Made by a program: the position numbers and the translations under genes
Assembly: GCF_000426345.1 (NCBI RefSeq)
Contig: NZ_AUFE01000022.1
Location: 1-64,000, forward strand
Reading direction: 5' to 3'
DNA length: 64,000 nt
Source of the DNA: Cupriavidus phytohabitans
GTDB lineage: Bacteria > Pseudomonadota > Gammaproteobacteria > Burkholderiales > Burkholderiaceae
Shown: positions 27,732-37,153 of the stretch, one piece after another
Numbering within the stretch: the first letter of the stretch is position 1
Layout of the letters: every line of letters starts with the position of its first letter
Notes under the pieces: model-generated
Database searches by the model: none
The model's input: only the letters and a program-made list of their open reading frames with translations
What the model was told of the DNA's origin: nothing

Positions 27732-29921
27732 ATGTCGACCGCTTCCACTTCAGGGCTGCACCTGAAGACCTCTCACCGCGTGTTGCGCGACGCGGTCGAA
27801 TTGTTGTCCTCGATGCGCTTCGCGATCGCGCTGCTGACCGTGATCTCCATCGCCAGCGTGATCGGCACCGTGCTCAAGCAGAACGAGCCGTATCCGAACT
27901 ACGTCAACCAGTTCGGTCCGTTCTGGGCCGATGTGTTCCATACGCTGTCGCTGCAGAAGGTCTACGGCTCGTGGTGGTTCCTGCTGATCCTGGCCTTCCT
28001 GGTGGTGTCCACCACGCTCTGCCTGGTGCGCAACACGCCCAAGATGATCGGGGACATGCGCTCATGGAAGGACCATGTGCGCGAGCGCAGCCTGCGCGCC
28101 TTCCACCATCGCGGCGAATTCGACGGCGCTCGCACGCGCACCGAGGCGGTCGGCAGGCTGTCGGCGCTGCTGCGCAACCGCGGCTACCGCGTCAAGGCCG
28201 TCGACCATGAGGGCGCCACGCTGCTGGCGGGCAAGGCGGGGGCCGCCAACAAGGTCGGCTATATCCTGGCGCATACCGCCATCGTGGTGATCTGCATCGG
28301 CGGCCTGCTCGATGGCGACATGCTGATCCGCGCGCAGATGTGGCTGGGCGGCAAGACCCCGATCAGCGGCAACGCGGTGATCAGCGAGATACCGCCGCAG
28401 CACCGCCTGCCGGCGACCAACCCTGGCTTTCGCGGCAATGCGTATGTGCCCGAGGGGCAGACCGTGTCCACGGCCATCCTGAACGTCGCCGACGGCGCGC
28501 TGGTGCAGGACCTGCCGTTCGCGCTGACGCTCAAGAAGTTCTCGATCGATTTCTACGAGACCGGCATGCCCAAGCTGTTCGCCTCCGACGTGATCGTCAC
28601 CGACCGCGTCACTGGCAAGCAGACCGAGGCCACCATCAAGGTGAACGAGCCGCTGATCGTCAACGGCATCGCCATTTACCAGTCCAGCTTCGAGGATGGC
28701 GGCTCGCGCCTGAAGTTCGTCGGCTATCCGATGCAGGGCGCTGCACGCGGCACCTTCGCCATCGACGGTGCCGTGGGCGGCAATGCGCCGCTGAAGGGCA
28801 CCGGCACCAGTGCGGACAGCGAAGGCGTGACGGTGGAGTTCAGCGACTTCCGGCTGATGAATATCGAGAATGTCACTGACGCCTCGGGCAAGCCCGATGC
28901 GCGCGGCGTCGCGCGCAAATCGCTGAACGAGACGCTGGAGAAGCACCTGGGTGCCGCGGCCAGTGCCGACCGCGCCAAGACGCTGCGCAACGTCGGCCCC
29001 TCGGTGCAGTACAAGCTGCGCGATCGCACCGGGCAGGCGCGCGAGTACAACAACTACATGGTGCCCGTGCAGATGGACGGGCAGTCGGTGTTCCTGGCCG
29101 GCATGCGCGAATCGCCGAGCGAGCAATTCCGCTACCTGCGCATTCCCGCTGACGACCAGGGCAGCGTTGCCGACTGGATGCGCCTGCGCGCTGCGTTGCA
29201 GGACCGCGCGCTGCGCGGCGAGGCCGCGCGCCGCTTTGCATTGGCCTCGATGCCGGGAGATGACAAGGCCGACCTGCGCCGCCAGCTTGCCGAAAGCGCG
29301 CTGCGCGCGCTCGACCTGTTTGCCGGCGCCACGCGACCGACGCCGGACTCGCCGCCGGGCGGCTTCACCGCGATCGCGGCATTCCTGGAAAAGTCGGTGC
29401 CACAGGCCGACCAGCAGAAGGCCGCCGACGTGCTGCTGAAGATCCTGAATGGCTCGATGTGGGAGCTGTGGCAGCTGGCACGCGCCCAGGACAACCTGCC
29501 GGTGGTGCCCAACAGCGCACAAAGCGGCACCTTCCTTCAGCAGGCGATCAGTGCGCTGTCGGACAGTTTTTTCTACGGCGCGCCGGTATTCTTGCAGCTC
29601 GACGAGTTCAAGGAAATCAAGGCCAGCGTGTTCCAGATGACCCGTGCGCCGGGCAAGAACATCGTGTATCTTGGTTGTCTGCTGCTGACGCTGGGCGTGT
29701 TCGCGATGTTCTATATCCGCGAGCGCCGCGTCTGGGTCTGGATCAAGGACAAGCCCGCCGAGGGAATGGCCACGCCGTCCAGCAGCCATGTACTGATGGC
29801 GATGTCGACCCAGCGCCGCACGATGGACTTCGAAAAGGAATTCACGGCACTGCGCGACGACGTCGGCCGTGCCGCCGGCGGAACCCCCGCTGAAGCGCCT
29901 CATCAAGGCGGCAGCCATTAA
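27732..29921 (+). CDS. resB: Cytochrome c biogenesis protein ResB (Ccs1)
   Basis: The protein has 729 residues. Membrane helices near the N-terminus (LSSMRFAIALLTVISIASV, WWFLLILAFLVVSTTLCLV and one near residue 175) are followed by a large periplasmic region and a last helix (IVYLGCLLLTLGVFAMFYI). This is the System II (Ccs) architecture in which ResB and CcsB together move and attach haem to apocytochromes c. Conserved start of the family (HRVLRDAVELLSSMRFAIALL) is clear. ccsB follows 15 bp downstream, an operon. Confidence 0.94.
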   Translation: MSTASTSGLHLKTSHRVLRDAVELLSSMRFAIALLTVISIASVIGTVLKQNEPYPNYVNQFGPFWADVFHTLSLQKVYGSWWFLLILAFLVVSTTLCLVRNTPKMIGDMRSWKDHVRERSLRAFHHRGEFDGARTRTEAVGRLSALLRNRGYRVKAVDHEGATLLAGKAGAANKVGYILAHTAIVVICIGGLLDGDMLIRAQMWLGGKTPISGNAVISEIPPQHRLPATNPGFRGNAYVPEGQTVSTAILNVADGALVQDLPFALTLKKFSIDFYETGMPKLFASDVIVTDRVTGKQTEATIKVNEPLIVNGIAIYQSSFEDGGSRLKFVGYPMQGAARGTFAIDGAVGGNAPLKGTGTSADSEGVTVEFSDFRLMNIENVTDASGKPDARGVARKSLNETLEKHLGAAASADRAKTLRNVGPSVQYKLRDRTGQAREYNNYMVPVQMDGQSVFLAGMRESPSEQFRYLRIPADDQGSVADWMRLRAALQDRALRGEAARRFALASMPGDDKADLRRQLAESALRALDLFAGATRPTPDSPPGGFTAIAAFLEKSVPQADQQKAADVLLKILNGSMWELWQLARAQDNLPVVPNSAQSGTFLQQAISALSDSFFYGAPVFLQLDEFKEIKASVFQMTRAPGKNIVYLGCLLLTLGVFAMFYIRERRVWVWIKDKPAEGMATPSSSHVLMAMSTQRRTMDFEKEFTALRDDVGRAAGGTPAEAPHQGGSH

Positions 29922-29936
29922 ACGAGCAGGTACGCT

Positions 29937-31148
29937 ATGTCTTCAAACGTGAATCCGGGCGACCAAACCATGCGTGGCGCCACGCAAGCCACGCCCGCCC
30001 ACGGGGGCGCCGGCGATGAGGCCTATCTCGAACCTTCCTTCCTGCGCCGGCTGACGTGGGTGGACTGGCTGTTCGCGCTGGCGCTGGCCGTCGGCGCGGG
30101 CATTGCGCTATCGCAATACGGGCAGTGGATGGATGGCTACGACAAGGCCGTGCTGATCAGCGCGGTGCCTACCTTTGCACTGCTCGGCTGGCACTGGAAG
30201 GCGGTACGTCCGCTGATGCTGGGACTGACGGTGCTGTCGCTGTTCGCGATCCAGCTCTACCAGGGCCAGCTCGCGCGCGCGGACCAGGCCTTCTTCCTCA
30301 AGTACTTCTTGTCGAGCCAGTCGGCCATCCTGTGGATGAGCGCGCTGGTGTTCCTGTCCACGCTGTTCTATTGGGTCGGGCTGGCAACGCGCTCGGACAC
30401 CGGCTACAGCATCGGCAGCAAGCTGTGCTGGGGTGCGATCGTGCTGGGCTTCACCGGCATGCTGGTGCGCTGGTACGAGTCGTACCTGATCGGCACCGAC
30501 ATCGGCCATATCCCCATCTCGAACCTGTATGAAGTGTTCGTGCTGTTCACGCTGATCACTTCGCTGTTCTACCTGTATTACGAAGGCCGCTACGGCACGC
30601 GCGCGCTGGGCCCGTTCGTGATGCTGGTTGTGTCGGCAGCGGTGGGCTTCCTGCTGTGGTACACGGTCACCCGCAACGCTCAGGAAATCCAGCCGCTGGT
30701 GCCGGCGCTGCAGAGCTGGTGGATGAAGATCCACGTGCCGGCCAACTTTATCGGCTACGGCACCTTTGCGCTGGCGGCGATGGTGTCGGTCGCGTACCTG
30801 CTCAAGCAGCGCGGCATCCTTGCCGAGCGGCTGCCGTCGCTGGAATTGCTCGATGACGTGATGTACAAGGCCATCGCGGTCGGGTTTGCCTTCTTCACCA
30901 TCGCCACCATCCTCGGCGCGCTGTGGGCGGCCGAAGCCTGGGGCGGCTACTGGAGCTGGGATCCGAAGGAGACCTGGGCCTTGATCGTGTGGCTGAACTA
31001 CGCGGCATGGCTGCACATGCGCCTGATGAAGGGGCTGCGCGGGACGGTGGCTGCGTGGTGGGCGCTGGTCGGCTTGCTGGTGACGACCTTTGCTTTCCTT
31101 GGCGTCAACATGTTCCTGTCCGGCCTGCATAGCTACGGCGAACTTTGA
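29937..31148 (+). CDS. ccsB: Cytochrome c biogenesis protein CcsB/CcsA (haem handling)
   Basis: The protein has 403 residues, a multispanning inner-membrane protein. The tryptophan-rich WWD motif is near residues 333-345 (AWGGYWSWDPKETW), and conserved histidines flank it (MKIHVPANFIGYG, LHSYG). With ResB it forms the System II synthase that attaches haem to CxxCH motifs. It ends with LGVNMFLSGLHSYGEL as in the family. A strong terminator follows. Confidence 0.95.
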   Translation: MSSNVNPGDQTMRGATQATPAHGGAGDEAYLEPSFLRRLTWVDWLFALALAVGAGIALSQYGQWMDGYDKAVLISAVPTFALLGWHWKAVRPLMLGLTVLSLFAIQLYQGQLARADQAFFLKYFLSSQSAILWMSALVFLSTLFYWVGLATRSDTGYSIGSKLCWGAIVLGFTGMLVRWYESYLIGTDIGHIPISNLYEVFVLFTLITSLFYLYYEGRYGTRALGPFVMLVVSAAVGFLLWYTVTRNAQEIQPLVPALQSWWMKIHVPANFIGYGTFALAAMVSVAYLLKQRGILAERLPSLELLDDVMYKAIAVGFAFFTIATILGALWAAEAWGGYWSWDPKETWALIVWLNYAAWLHMRLMKGLRGTVAAWWALVGLLVTTFAFLGVNMFLSGLHSYGEL

Positions 31149-31180
31149 GCGCCACGCGAGACGCACCATGGTGCAATGCA

Positions 31181-31210
31181 AAAAAACCTGCCTCCGGGCA
31201 GGTTTTTTTT
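31181..31210 (+). terminator. Bidirectional-type terminator after ccsB
   Basis: Six A, CCTGCC, loop TCCG, GGCAGG and eight T form a 12-bp extended stem (31181-31208). Confidence 0.93.
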
Positions 31211-31309
31211 CGACATTTTTGCAACGTGACGGAATAAAGGCATCCCATCCGGTGTTTACTGGAGGAGCGGTGCCGGCTGGCGGCACCGGTTAGCATGGAG
31301 AACAAGATC

Positions 31310-31747
31310 ATGGCACGTGTGCGTCTTACCTCTGCAGCATCCCTCGTTCGTCCCGCCGCGCTGGCGGTCGGCTGCGCGGCAGTCCTGCTCGCCGGATGTT
31401 CCGGCATGGGCATGGGCGGCAGCAGCGCCGGCAACATGCCGCCCACGGTGAAGGTGACCAGTGGCGTGCTGACCGATCCGCAGGGCTTGACGCTGTACAC
31501 CTTCGACCGCGACACCGCCAACAGCGGCAAGAGCGCCTGCAACGGCCCCTGTGCCACCAACTGGCCGCCGCTGATGGCCGCGCCGGGCTCCAGCGCGTCG
31601 GGCCAGTACACCGTCATCACGCGTGATGACGGCGCCAAGCAGTGGGCCTACCGCGGCATGCCGCTGTACCGCTTTGCCAAGGACGCCAAGCCTGGCGACA
31701 AGACTGGCGACAATCTCAACAACGTCTGGCACGTCGCCAAGCCCTGA
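31310..31747 (+). CDS. Small lipoprotein with secreted repeat (COG4315)
   Basis: The protein has 145 residues. The lipobox LLAGC puts the lipidated cysteine at about residue 30. The mature part carries two copies of the secreted-repeat motif: TLYTFDRDTANSGKSACNGP with CATNWPPL, and QWAYRGMPLYRFAKDAKPGD. Function of this family is not established. I chose ATG 31310, with GGAG nine bases upstream, over ATG 31295. A sigma/anti-sigma pair starts 38 bp downstream, and proteins of this family are often encoded beside such ECF modules. Confidence 0.85.
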   Translation: MARVRLTSAASLVRPAALAVGCAAVLLAGCSGMGMGGSSAGNMPPTVKVTSGVLTDPQGLTLYTFDRDTANSGKSACNGPCATNWPPLMAAPGSSASGQYTVITRDDGAKQWAYRGMPLYRFAKDAKPGDKTGDNLNNVWHVAKP

Positions 31748-31785
31748 CGGGCTGATGTCCGGGACGCCCTGAAGCAAGCCACGGC

Positions 31786-32325
31786 ATGGAAGGCTTTGAA
31801 GGCCAGCTCGTAGCGCTGGCGCCGCGGCTGCGGCGCCATGCGCGCGGCCTCACCGGCGACGCGGCGCAGGCCGACGACCTGGTGCAGGACACACTCGAGC
31901 GCGCGCTGCGCTACCGCTGGCACTTCCGCCTGCGCCCCGGCGCCTGGTGGGGCGACGGCGCCGACGGCCTGTTGCCGTGGCTGCTGACCCTGATGCACCG
32001 GCTGCGCCTCAACAGCTTGCGGCGCAAGGACCTGGTGGTGGCCACCGATACCCTGCCCGAGGTCAGCGCGCCTGTGGCGGACCCTGGCCTGCGCCGCGAC
32101 CTGCTTCAGGCGCTGGCGCAGTTGCCCGAAGCCCAGCGTTCGGTGCTGCTGCTGGTCAGCCTGGAGCAACTGACCTATGCCGAGGCGGCGCGCGTGCTCG
32201 ACATCCCGCAAGGCACGGTAATGTCGCGGCTGGCACGTGCACGCGAGCAGATGCGGCGACTGCTCGACGGCGCTGCCTCCGCCCAGCCAATGGCTGCCGC
32301 CAGCTCACTGCAGCGGGTGAAATGA
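31786..32325 (+). CDS. ECF-type RNA polymerase sigma factor
   Basis: The protein has 179 residues. Region 2 is at about 8-80 (RRHARGLTGDAAQADDLVQD) and region 4 at about 110-165 (ALAQLPEAQRSVLLLVSLEQ then LTYAEAARVLDIPQGTVMSR). Its stop overlaps the start of the anti-sigma gene. The insertion GAWWGDGADGLLPW between regions 2.1 and 2.4 is typical of a subgroup. The regulon may include the upstream lipoprotein and downstream msrPQ; this is inferred from position only. Confidence 0.92.
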   Translation: MEGFEGQLVALAPRLRRHARGLTGDAAQADDLVQDTLERALRYRWHFRLRPGAWWGDGADGLLPWLLTLMHRLRLNSLRRKDLVVATDTLPEVSAPVADPGLRRDLLQALAQLPEAQRSVLLLVSLEQLTYAEAARVLDIPQGTVMSRLARAREQMRRLLDGAASAQPMAAASSLQRVK

Positions 32326-33170
32326 TGTCCGCGATCCACGAAGCCGATCTCCATGCCTACGCCGACGGCCAGTTGTCCGGCGCGCGTCGCGCCGCGGTGG
32401 AAGCGTACCTGGCGCAGCACCCGGATGCAGCGGCGCAGGTCGCCGCGTGGCGTCGCCAGGCCGATGCGCTGCACGGCATGCTGGATCCCGTATTGAACGA
32501 ACCAGTGCCGCTGGCCGCGCTGCCGCCCGCCCTTCACGGCGAGCCGCGCCAGGCCGTGCGCCGGCGCGCGCCGCGCTGGACCATCACGCTGGCCGCGGGC
32601 TGCGCGTCGATGGCATTGCTGGCGCTCGGGGGCGTGCTCGGCTGGATGGCCCACGATCGGATGGGTAGCAGCACCGTGGCGATGGCACCCGGCGAGCGCT
32701 TTGCTCGCGAGGCGCTTGCCACGCACGTGGTCTACGCGCCGGAAATGCGCCACCCGGTGGAGGTCGCCGCCAGCGACGAGGCACACCTGATCGCGTGGTT
32801 GTCCAAGCGCCTCGGCATGGCGCTGCAAGTGCCCGACCTGCGCGCACAGGGCTTCCACCTGATCGGCGGGCGGCTGGGCGTGGCCGAAGGCGGCCCGTCC
32901 GCCATTCTGATGTACGAAGCGGACGACGGCACGCGCCTGTCGCTGCAGTTGCGGCGCATGGCGCAGGGCACGCCCGACACCGGCTTCCGCGTCGAGCGCA
33001 TGCCGCGCGAAGGCACCCTGCGGCCGCCTGCGAGGCCGGCTACAGGGCCGGCGCCGATGGCGTTCTACTGGATCGACCGCGACCTCGGCTTTGCGCTGGC
33101 CGGGCCACTGGAGCGCGCCCGGCTGCTGACGCTGGCGCAGGCGGTCTACCAGCAATACCAGGGCGGGTAG
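32322..33170 (+). CDS. Membrane-anchored anti-sigma factor
   Basis: The protein has 282 residues. The short cytosolic N-terminal domain (HEADLHAYADGQLSGARR) resembles the anti-sigma fold but lacks the HxxxCxxC zinc site. One membrane helix is at about 86-110 (TITLAAGCASMALLALGGV), then a periplasmic domain of about 170 residues. It overlaps the sigma gene by four bases (ATGA), so the two are coupled. The signal sensed by the periplasmic part is unknown. Confidence 0.85.
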   Translation: MMSAIHEADLHAYADGQLSGARRAAVEAYLAQHPDAAAQVAAWRRQADALHGMLDPVLNEPVPLAALPPALHGEPRQAVRRRAPRWTITLAAGCASMALLALGGVLGWMAHDRMGSSTVAMAPGERFAREALATHVVYAPEMRHPVEVAASDEAHLIAWLSKRLGMALQVPDLRAQGFHLIGGRLGVAEGGPSAILMYEADDGTRLSLQLRRMAQGTPDTGFRVERMPREGTLRPPARPATGPAPMAFYWIDRDLGFALAGPLERARLLTLAQAVYQQYQGG

Positions 33171-33301
33171 CCGCTGGCGCGGCGCCTACGCCGCACATGC
33201 GCCGCCCCTGCGCCGCACCGAAAAATTTTGTCAGGATTGGCCCGCACGCCACGACCAAGCCCTGAGTCCAATCCTGCAAGCGCAAGGCAACGAGGAAAAC
33301 C

Positions 33302-34303
33302 ATGTTGATTCCTTCCCCCAAATGGCTGCGCGGCGGCGATATCGCCGCCGGCGAGATCACCCCCCGCCATGTCTTCGAGGCGCGTCGCCGCATGCTGGCG
33401 CTGGCCGCTGCAGGCGTCTCCGGCGCCACGCTGGCGCCATGGTTTGCCCGCAACGCCTGGGCGCAGGGACAGCACGGCCCGAAGCTGGCGGCCACGCCCA
33501 ACAATGCCTACGTCGTGACCGAGAAGCGTACGCCTTACGAGGATGTGACCACCTACAACAACTTCTACGAGTTCGGCACCGACAAGTCCGACCCGGCGCG
33601 CAACGCCGGCACGCTGCGCCCGCGCCCATGGCAGGTGTCGGTGGAAGGGCTGGTGAAGAAGCCCAAGGTCTACGATCTCGATGAGCTGATGAAAATCGCG
33701 GCGATGGAGGAACGCGTCTACCGCCTGCGCTGCGTCGAAGGATGGTCGATGGTGATCCCGTGGATCGGCTATCCGCTGGCCGAGCTGATCAGGCGCGTCG
33801 AACCGCAACCCGGGGCGAAATATGTGCAATTCATCACGCTCGCCGACAAGAAGCAGATGCCCGGCATCAGCAGCAGCGTGCTCGACTGGCCCTACAGCGA
33901 AGGCCTGCGCATGGACGAGGCGCTGCACCCGCTGGCGCTGCTGACCTTCGGCCTGTACGGCGAGGTATTGCCCAACCAGAACGGCGCGCCGGTACGGGTG
34001 GTGCTGCCGTGGAAATACGGCTTCAAGAGCGCCAAGTCGATCGTCAGGATCCGCTTTGTCGACAAGCAGCCACCCACGAGCTGGAACCTGGCGGCGCCGC
34101 AGGAATACGGTTTTTATTCCAACGTGAACCCCGACGTCGACCACCCGCGCTGGAGCCAGGCGACCGAGCGCCGCATCGGCGAAGAGCGCGGCGGCGGTTT
34201 CGGCGCGCTCTTCGCGCCCAAGCGCAAGACGCTGCCGTTCAACGGCTACGGCCAGCAGGTGGCATCGCTGTACCAGGGCATGGACCTGAAGAAGAACTTC
34301 TGA
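33302..34303 (+). CDS. msrP: Protein-methionine-sulfoxide reductase catalytic subunit MsrP (YedY)
   Basis: The protein has 333 residues. A twin-arginine signal ([13 protein letters not shown], residues 27-39) sends the folded molybdenum-cofactor protein to the periplasm. Cys144 in [11 protein letters not shown] is the expected molybdenum ligand. MsrP repairs oxidised methionine in periplasmic proteins using electrons from MsrQ. The start follows GAGGAAAACC. msrQ overlaps its stop. Confidence 0.95.
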   Translation: MLIPSPKWLRGGDIAAGEITPRHVFEARRRMLALAAAGVSGATLAPWFARNAWAQGQHGPKLAATPNNAYVVTEKRTPYEDVTTYNNFYEFGTDKSDPARNAGTLRPRPWQVSVEGLVKKPKVYDLDELMKIAAMEERVYRLRCVEGWSMVIPWIGYPLAELIRRVEPQPGAKYVQFITLADKKQMPGISSSVLDWPYSEGLRMDEALHPLALLTFGLYGEVLPNQNGAPVRVVLPWKYGFKSAKSIVRIRFVDKQPPTSWNLAAPQEYGFYSNVNPDVDHPRWSQATERRIGEERGGGFGALFAPKRKTLPFNGYGQQVASLYQGMDLKKNF

Positions 34304-34995
34304 TGGTGGGTGAACGCATGGCTTCCACTACCAACGCCGCGACTGCCGCAGGCGGTGTGGCGCGCAAGCAGCCGGCCGGCCTGGCTGCCCTGTCGCCGCA
34401 GCGCGTGCGCGCCATCAAGATCGCCTTGTGGCTGCTGGCGCTGCTGCCGTTCATCCGGCTGCTTTACCTGGGCGCAACCGGGCAATACGGCGCCAACCCG
34501 CTGGAATTCGTCACCCGCTCCACCGGCACCTGGACACTGGTGATGCTGTGCCTGACGCTGGCGATCACGCCGCTGCGCCGGCTGACCGGCTGGAACTGGC
34601 TGATCAGGCTGCGCCGCATGCTGGGTTTGTTCGCGTTCTTCTACGGCTTGCAGCACTTTCTGCTGTGGATCGGGGTGGATCGCGGCTTTGACCTGGCCTA
34701 CATGATCAAGGACGTGTACAAGCGTCCCTTTATCACGGTGGGGTTCACGGCCTTCGTGCTGATGGTGCCGCTGGCGCTGACGTCGACCAACGGCATGGTG
34801 CGCCGCCTGGGCGGCAAGCGCTGGCAGGCGCTGCACAAGCTGGTCTATGCAACCGCCGTGCTGGCGATCCTGCACTACTGGTGGCATAAGGCGGGCAAGA
34901 ACGACTTCGGCGAAGTCTCGATCTATGCCGCGGTGGTGTTCGTGCTGCTGGGGATGCGGGTCTGGTGGGGGGCGCGCAAGGGCAGGGCTGCCTGA
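34303..34995 (+). CDS. msrQ: Haem-binding membrane subunit MsrQ (YedZ)
   Basis: The protein has 230 residues with about six membrane helices and conserved haem-ligand histidines in YGLQHFLLWIGVDRGF, WQALHKLVYA and ILHYWWHKAG. It passes electrons from the quinone pool or flavin reductase to MsrP. The start at ATG 34303 shares its first base with the last base of the msrP stop (TGATG); a second ATG at 34318 is an alternative. Confidence 0.93.
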   Translation: MVGERMASTTNAATAAGGVARKQPAGLAALSPQRVRAIKIALWLLALLPFIRLLYLGATGQYGANPLEFVTRSTGTWTLVMLCLTLAITPLRRLTGWNWLIRLRRMLGLFAFFYGLQHFLLWIGVDRGFDLAYMIKDVYKRPFITVGFTAFVLMVPLALTSTNGMVRRLGGKRWQALHKLVYATAVLAILHYWWHKAGKNDFGEVSIYAAVVFVLLGMRVWWGARKGRAA

Positions 34996-35067
34996 TGCGC
35001 CGCAGCGCCGCAGCGCAGCAGCCCCGCAGCGCCGCAACCGGCCGCGTAGCCGGCTGCGCGGTGGCGA

Positions 35068-36327
35068 TCAGTCCTGCAGCAGGCGCTCGTCGCGGAACAG
35101 GTCTTCAACCAGTTCGCGCTCGCGCACCAGGTGCACGCGGGCGCCGTCCACCATCACTTCGGCGGCGCGCGGGCGGGTGTTGTAGTTCGAGCTCATGGTA
35201 AAGCCGTACGCGCCAGCGGACATCACCGCCAGCAGGTCGCCCGGCTGCACCGCCAGCGCGCGGTCGCGGCCGAGCCAGTCGCCCGACTCGCACACCGGGC
35301 CGACGATGTCGTAAGTCACCGGCGCAGCGTCGCGCAGCGCGACCGGCTCGATGCGGTGGTAAGCCTCGTACATCGCCGGTCGGGCCAGGTCGTTCATGGC
35401 CGCATCGACGATGCAGAAATTCTTGGCTGCGCCGGGCTTGAGGAATTCCACCTGCGTCAGCAGCACGCCGGCATTGCCCACCAGCGAACGGCCCGGTTCG
35501 AACAGCACCTCGCGGTGGCCGTGGCCACGCGCGGCCACGCGTTCCAGCAGCGTGGTGGCAAAGCCGGTGATGTCGGGCGGCGTCTCGTCGGTATAGGTGA
35601 TGCCCAGGCCGCCGCCCACGTCGATGTGCTCGAGGTTGATGCCCTCGCGCTCAAGTGCCTCGACCACGTCCAGCACCTTGTCCAGCGCTTCCAGGTAGGG
35701 CTCGACCTCGGTGATCTGCGAGCCGATATGGCAGTCGATGCCGGTCACTTCCAGGTGCGGCAGCGCCGCCGCGGCGCGGTAGGTCGGCAGCACGTCCTCG
35801 AAGGCGATGCCGAACTTGTTGCCCTTCAGGCCGGTGGAAATATACGGATGGGTCCTGGCGTCGACATCCGGGTTGATGCGCAGCGACACGCGCGCGCGCT
35901 TGCCGACCCGGCCGGCAACCTCGTTCAGGCGGTCCAGCTCGGGGATCGACTCGACATTGAAGCAGCGCACGTCGTGCGCCAGCGCCAGTTCCATCTCCGC
36001 CGCGCTCTTGCCCACGCCCGAGAACACCACCTTGCGCGCGTCGCCGCCGGCGGCCAGCACGCGCCTGAGTTCGCCGCCCGAAACGATGTCGAAGCCCGCG
36101 CCCAGCCTGGCGAACACCTGCAGCACCGCCAGGTTGGAGTTGGCCTTCATGGCGTACTGGACCTGCGCCTTGCGGCCCTGGCAGGCGGCTGCATAGGCCT
36201 GGTACGCGGCGGTCAGCGCCGCGCGCGAATAGACGTAGGTGGGCGTGCCGAATTCAGCGGCGATCTGCGCCAGCGGCACCTGCTCGACGGCAAGCGCACC
36301 GTCCTGGCGATGGAAAAAAGCGGTCAT
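35068..36327 (-). CDS. lysA: Diaminopimelate decarboxylase
   Basis: The protein has 419 residues and catalyses the last step of lysine synthesis, meso-diaminopimelate to lysine, with pyridoxal phosphate. The PLP lysine is Lys61 (YAMKANSNLAVL). Other motifs are VSGGELRRVLAAG, GGGLGITY and GPVCESGDWLGRDR with the catalytic cysteine. Start 36327 lies two bases after the lptM stop. The order lptM-lysA with divergent cyaY is conserved in proteobacteria. Confidence 0.96.
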   Translation of the reverse strand: MTAFFHRQDGALAVEQVPLAQIAAEFGTPTYVYSRAALTAAYQAYAAACQGRKAQVQYAMKANSNLAVLQVFARLGAGFDIVSGGELRRVLAAGGDARKVVFSGVGKSAAEMELALAHDVRCFNVESIPELDRLNEVAGRVGKRARVSLRINPDVDARTHPYISTGLKGNKFGIAFEDVLPTYRAAAALPHLEVTGIDCHIGSQITEVEPYLEALDKVLDVVEALEREGINLEHIDVGGGLGITYTDETPPDITGFATTLLERVAARGHGHREVLFEPGRSLVGNAGVLLTQVEFLKPGAAKNFCIVDAAMNDLARPAMYEAYHRIEPVALRDAAPVTYDIVGPVCESGDWLGRDRALAVQPGDLLAVMSAGAYGFTMSSNYNTRPRAAEVMVDGARVHLVRERELVEDLFRDERLLQD

Positions 36328-36329
36328 GG

Positions 36330-36563
36330 TTATCGGGTAGTGGGGGCGGCGGGCGACGATGCCGGCTGGCTGGCCGGGCCCGGAGCGGGCGCCGGAAGCG
36401 GCACCACATCGGTGCGGCCCAGTCCGGGATCGGCCACGGTTGGCGCGGTCGGCTCGGGCGGTACCTTGGGCATGGTCAGCGGCCCGCGGATGCCGCATCC
36501 GGCCAGCAGGGGCATCGCAAGGGTGGCGGCAAACGCCGATACAATCGCAACACGACGCAGCAT
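36330..36563 (-). CDS. lptM: LptM-type small lipoprotein (YifL)
   Basis: The protein has 77 residues. The lipobox LLAGC is followed at once by GIRGPLTMPKVPPEP, which matches the CG(L/I)xGPL signature of LptM/YifL. In E. coli this lipoprotein helps mature the LPS translocon LptD-LptE. The rest is Pro/Ala-rich. It lies directly upstream of lysA and divergent from cyaY, the conserved context of the family. Confidence 0.85.
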   Translation of the reverse strand: MLRRVAIVSAFAATLAMPLLAGCGIRGPLTMPKVPPEPTAPTVADPGLGRTDVVPLPAPAPGPASQPASSPAAPTTR

Positions 36564-36740
36564 CGGTCGTCCTTTAGGCTGTTGGCATGGCGTTGGCGGA
36601 TTCCGGCGCAATGACGCCAATGACGCATATCCGGCCGGGTCGTCCAAGCTCTGCGCTACATGAATTCTCAACAAAAAAGCCGTTCGCGCCACGTACGCCC
36701 GATCCGGGCAGCGGCGGCAACGGCGGTCTCGGAGTTTAGC

Positions 36741-37076
36741 ATGCCCCCCTTGAGCGAAAGCGAGTTCCTGGCCCTGGCCACGCAGGAGCTGGACCGCATC
36801 GAAGCCGCGGTCGAAGCGGCCGCCGACGCGGCCGATGCCGATGTGGAAATCAGCCGCACCGGCAACGTGATGGAGCTGGAGTTCGAGAACGGCTCCAAGA
36901 TCATCATCAACAGCCAGGCGCCGATGCAGGAACTGTGGGTGGCGGCGCGCTCCGGCGGCTTCCACTTCCGCCGCGAAGGCGAGCGCTGGGTCGACACGCG
37001 CAACGGCGGCGAGCTGTACGCGGCGCTGTCGGGCTATGTGAGCGAACAGGCCGGCACCGCGCTCAGGCTGGGCTGA
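36741..37076 (+). CDS. cyaY: Iron-sulfur cluster assembly protein CyaY (frataxin)
   Basis: The protein has 111 residues. The acidic first helix (LATQELDRIEAAVEAAADAA) binds iron, and the sheet contains IINSQAPMQELWVAARSGGF and the RWVDTRNGGELY segment. It modulates the IscS-IscU machinery. ATG 36741 has GGAG six bases upstream; the longer frame from 36660 has no such site. Confidence 0.95.
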   Translation: MPPLSESEFLALATQELDRIEAAVEAAADAADADVEISRTGNVMELEFENGSKIIINSQAPMQELWVAARSGGFHFRREGERWVDTRNGGELYAALSGYVSEQAGTALRLG

Positions 37077-37100
37077 AGCACAGCACGCGTTGTGCAAAGA

Positions 37101-37125
37101 AAAAGCCGGCCACGGGCCGGCTTTT
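37101..37125. terminator. Bidirectional terminator between cyaY and mrcA
   Basis: AAAAGCCGGCC (37101-37111), loop ACG and GGCCGGCTTTT (37115-37125) give 11 perfect pairs with A/T flanks on both sides, serving the two convergent genes. Confidence 0.9.
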
Positions 37126-37153
37126 CTGCTTTCTGGCGGATGCTGGCGGCCCG

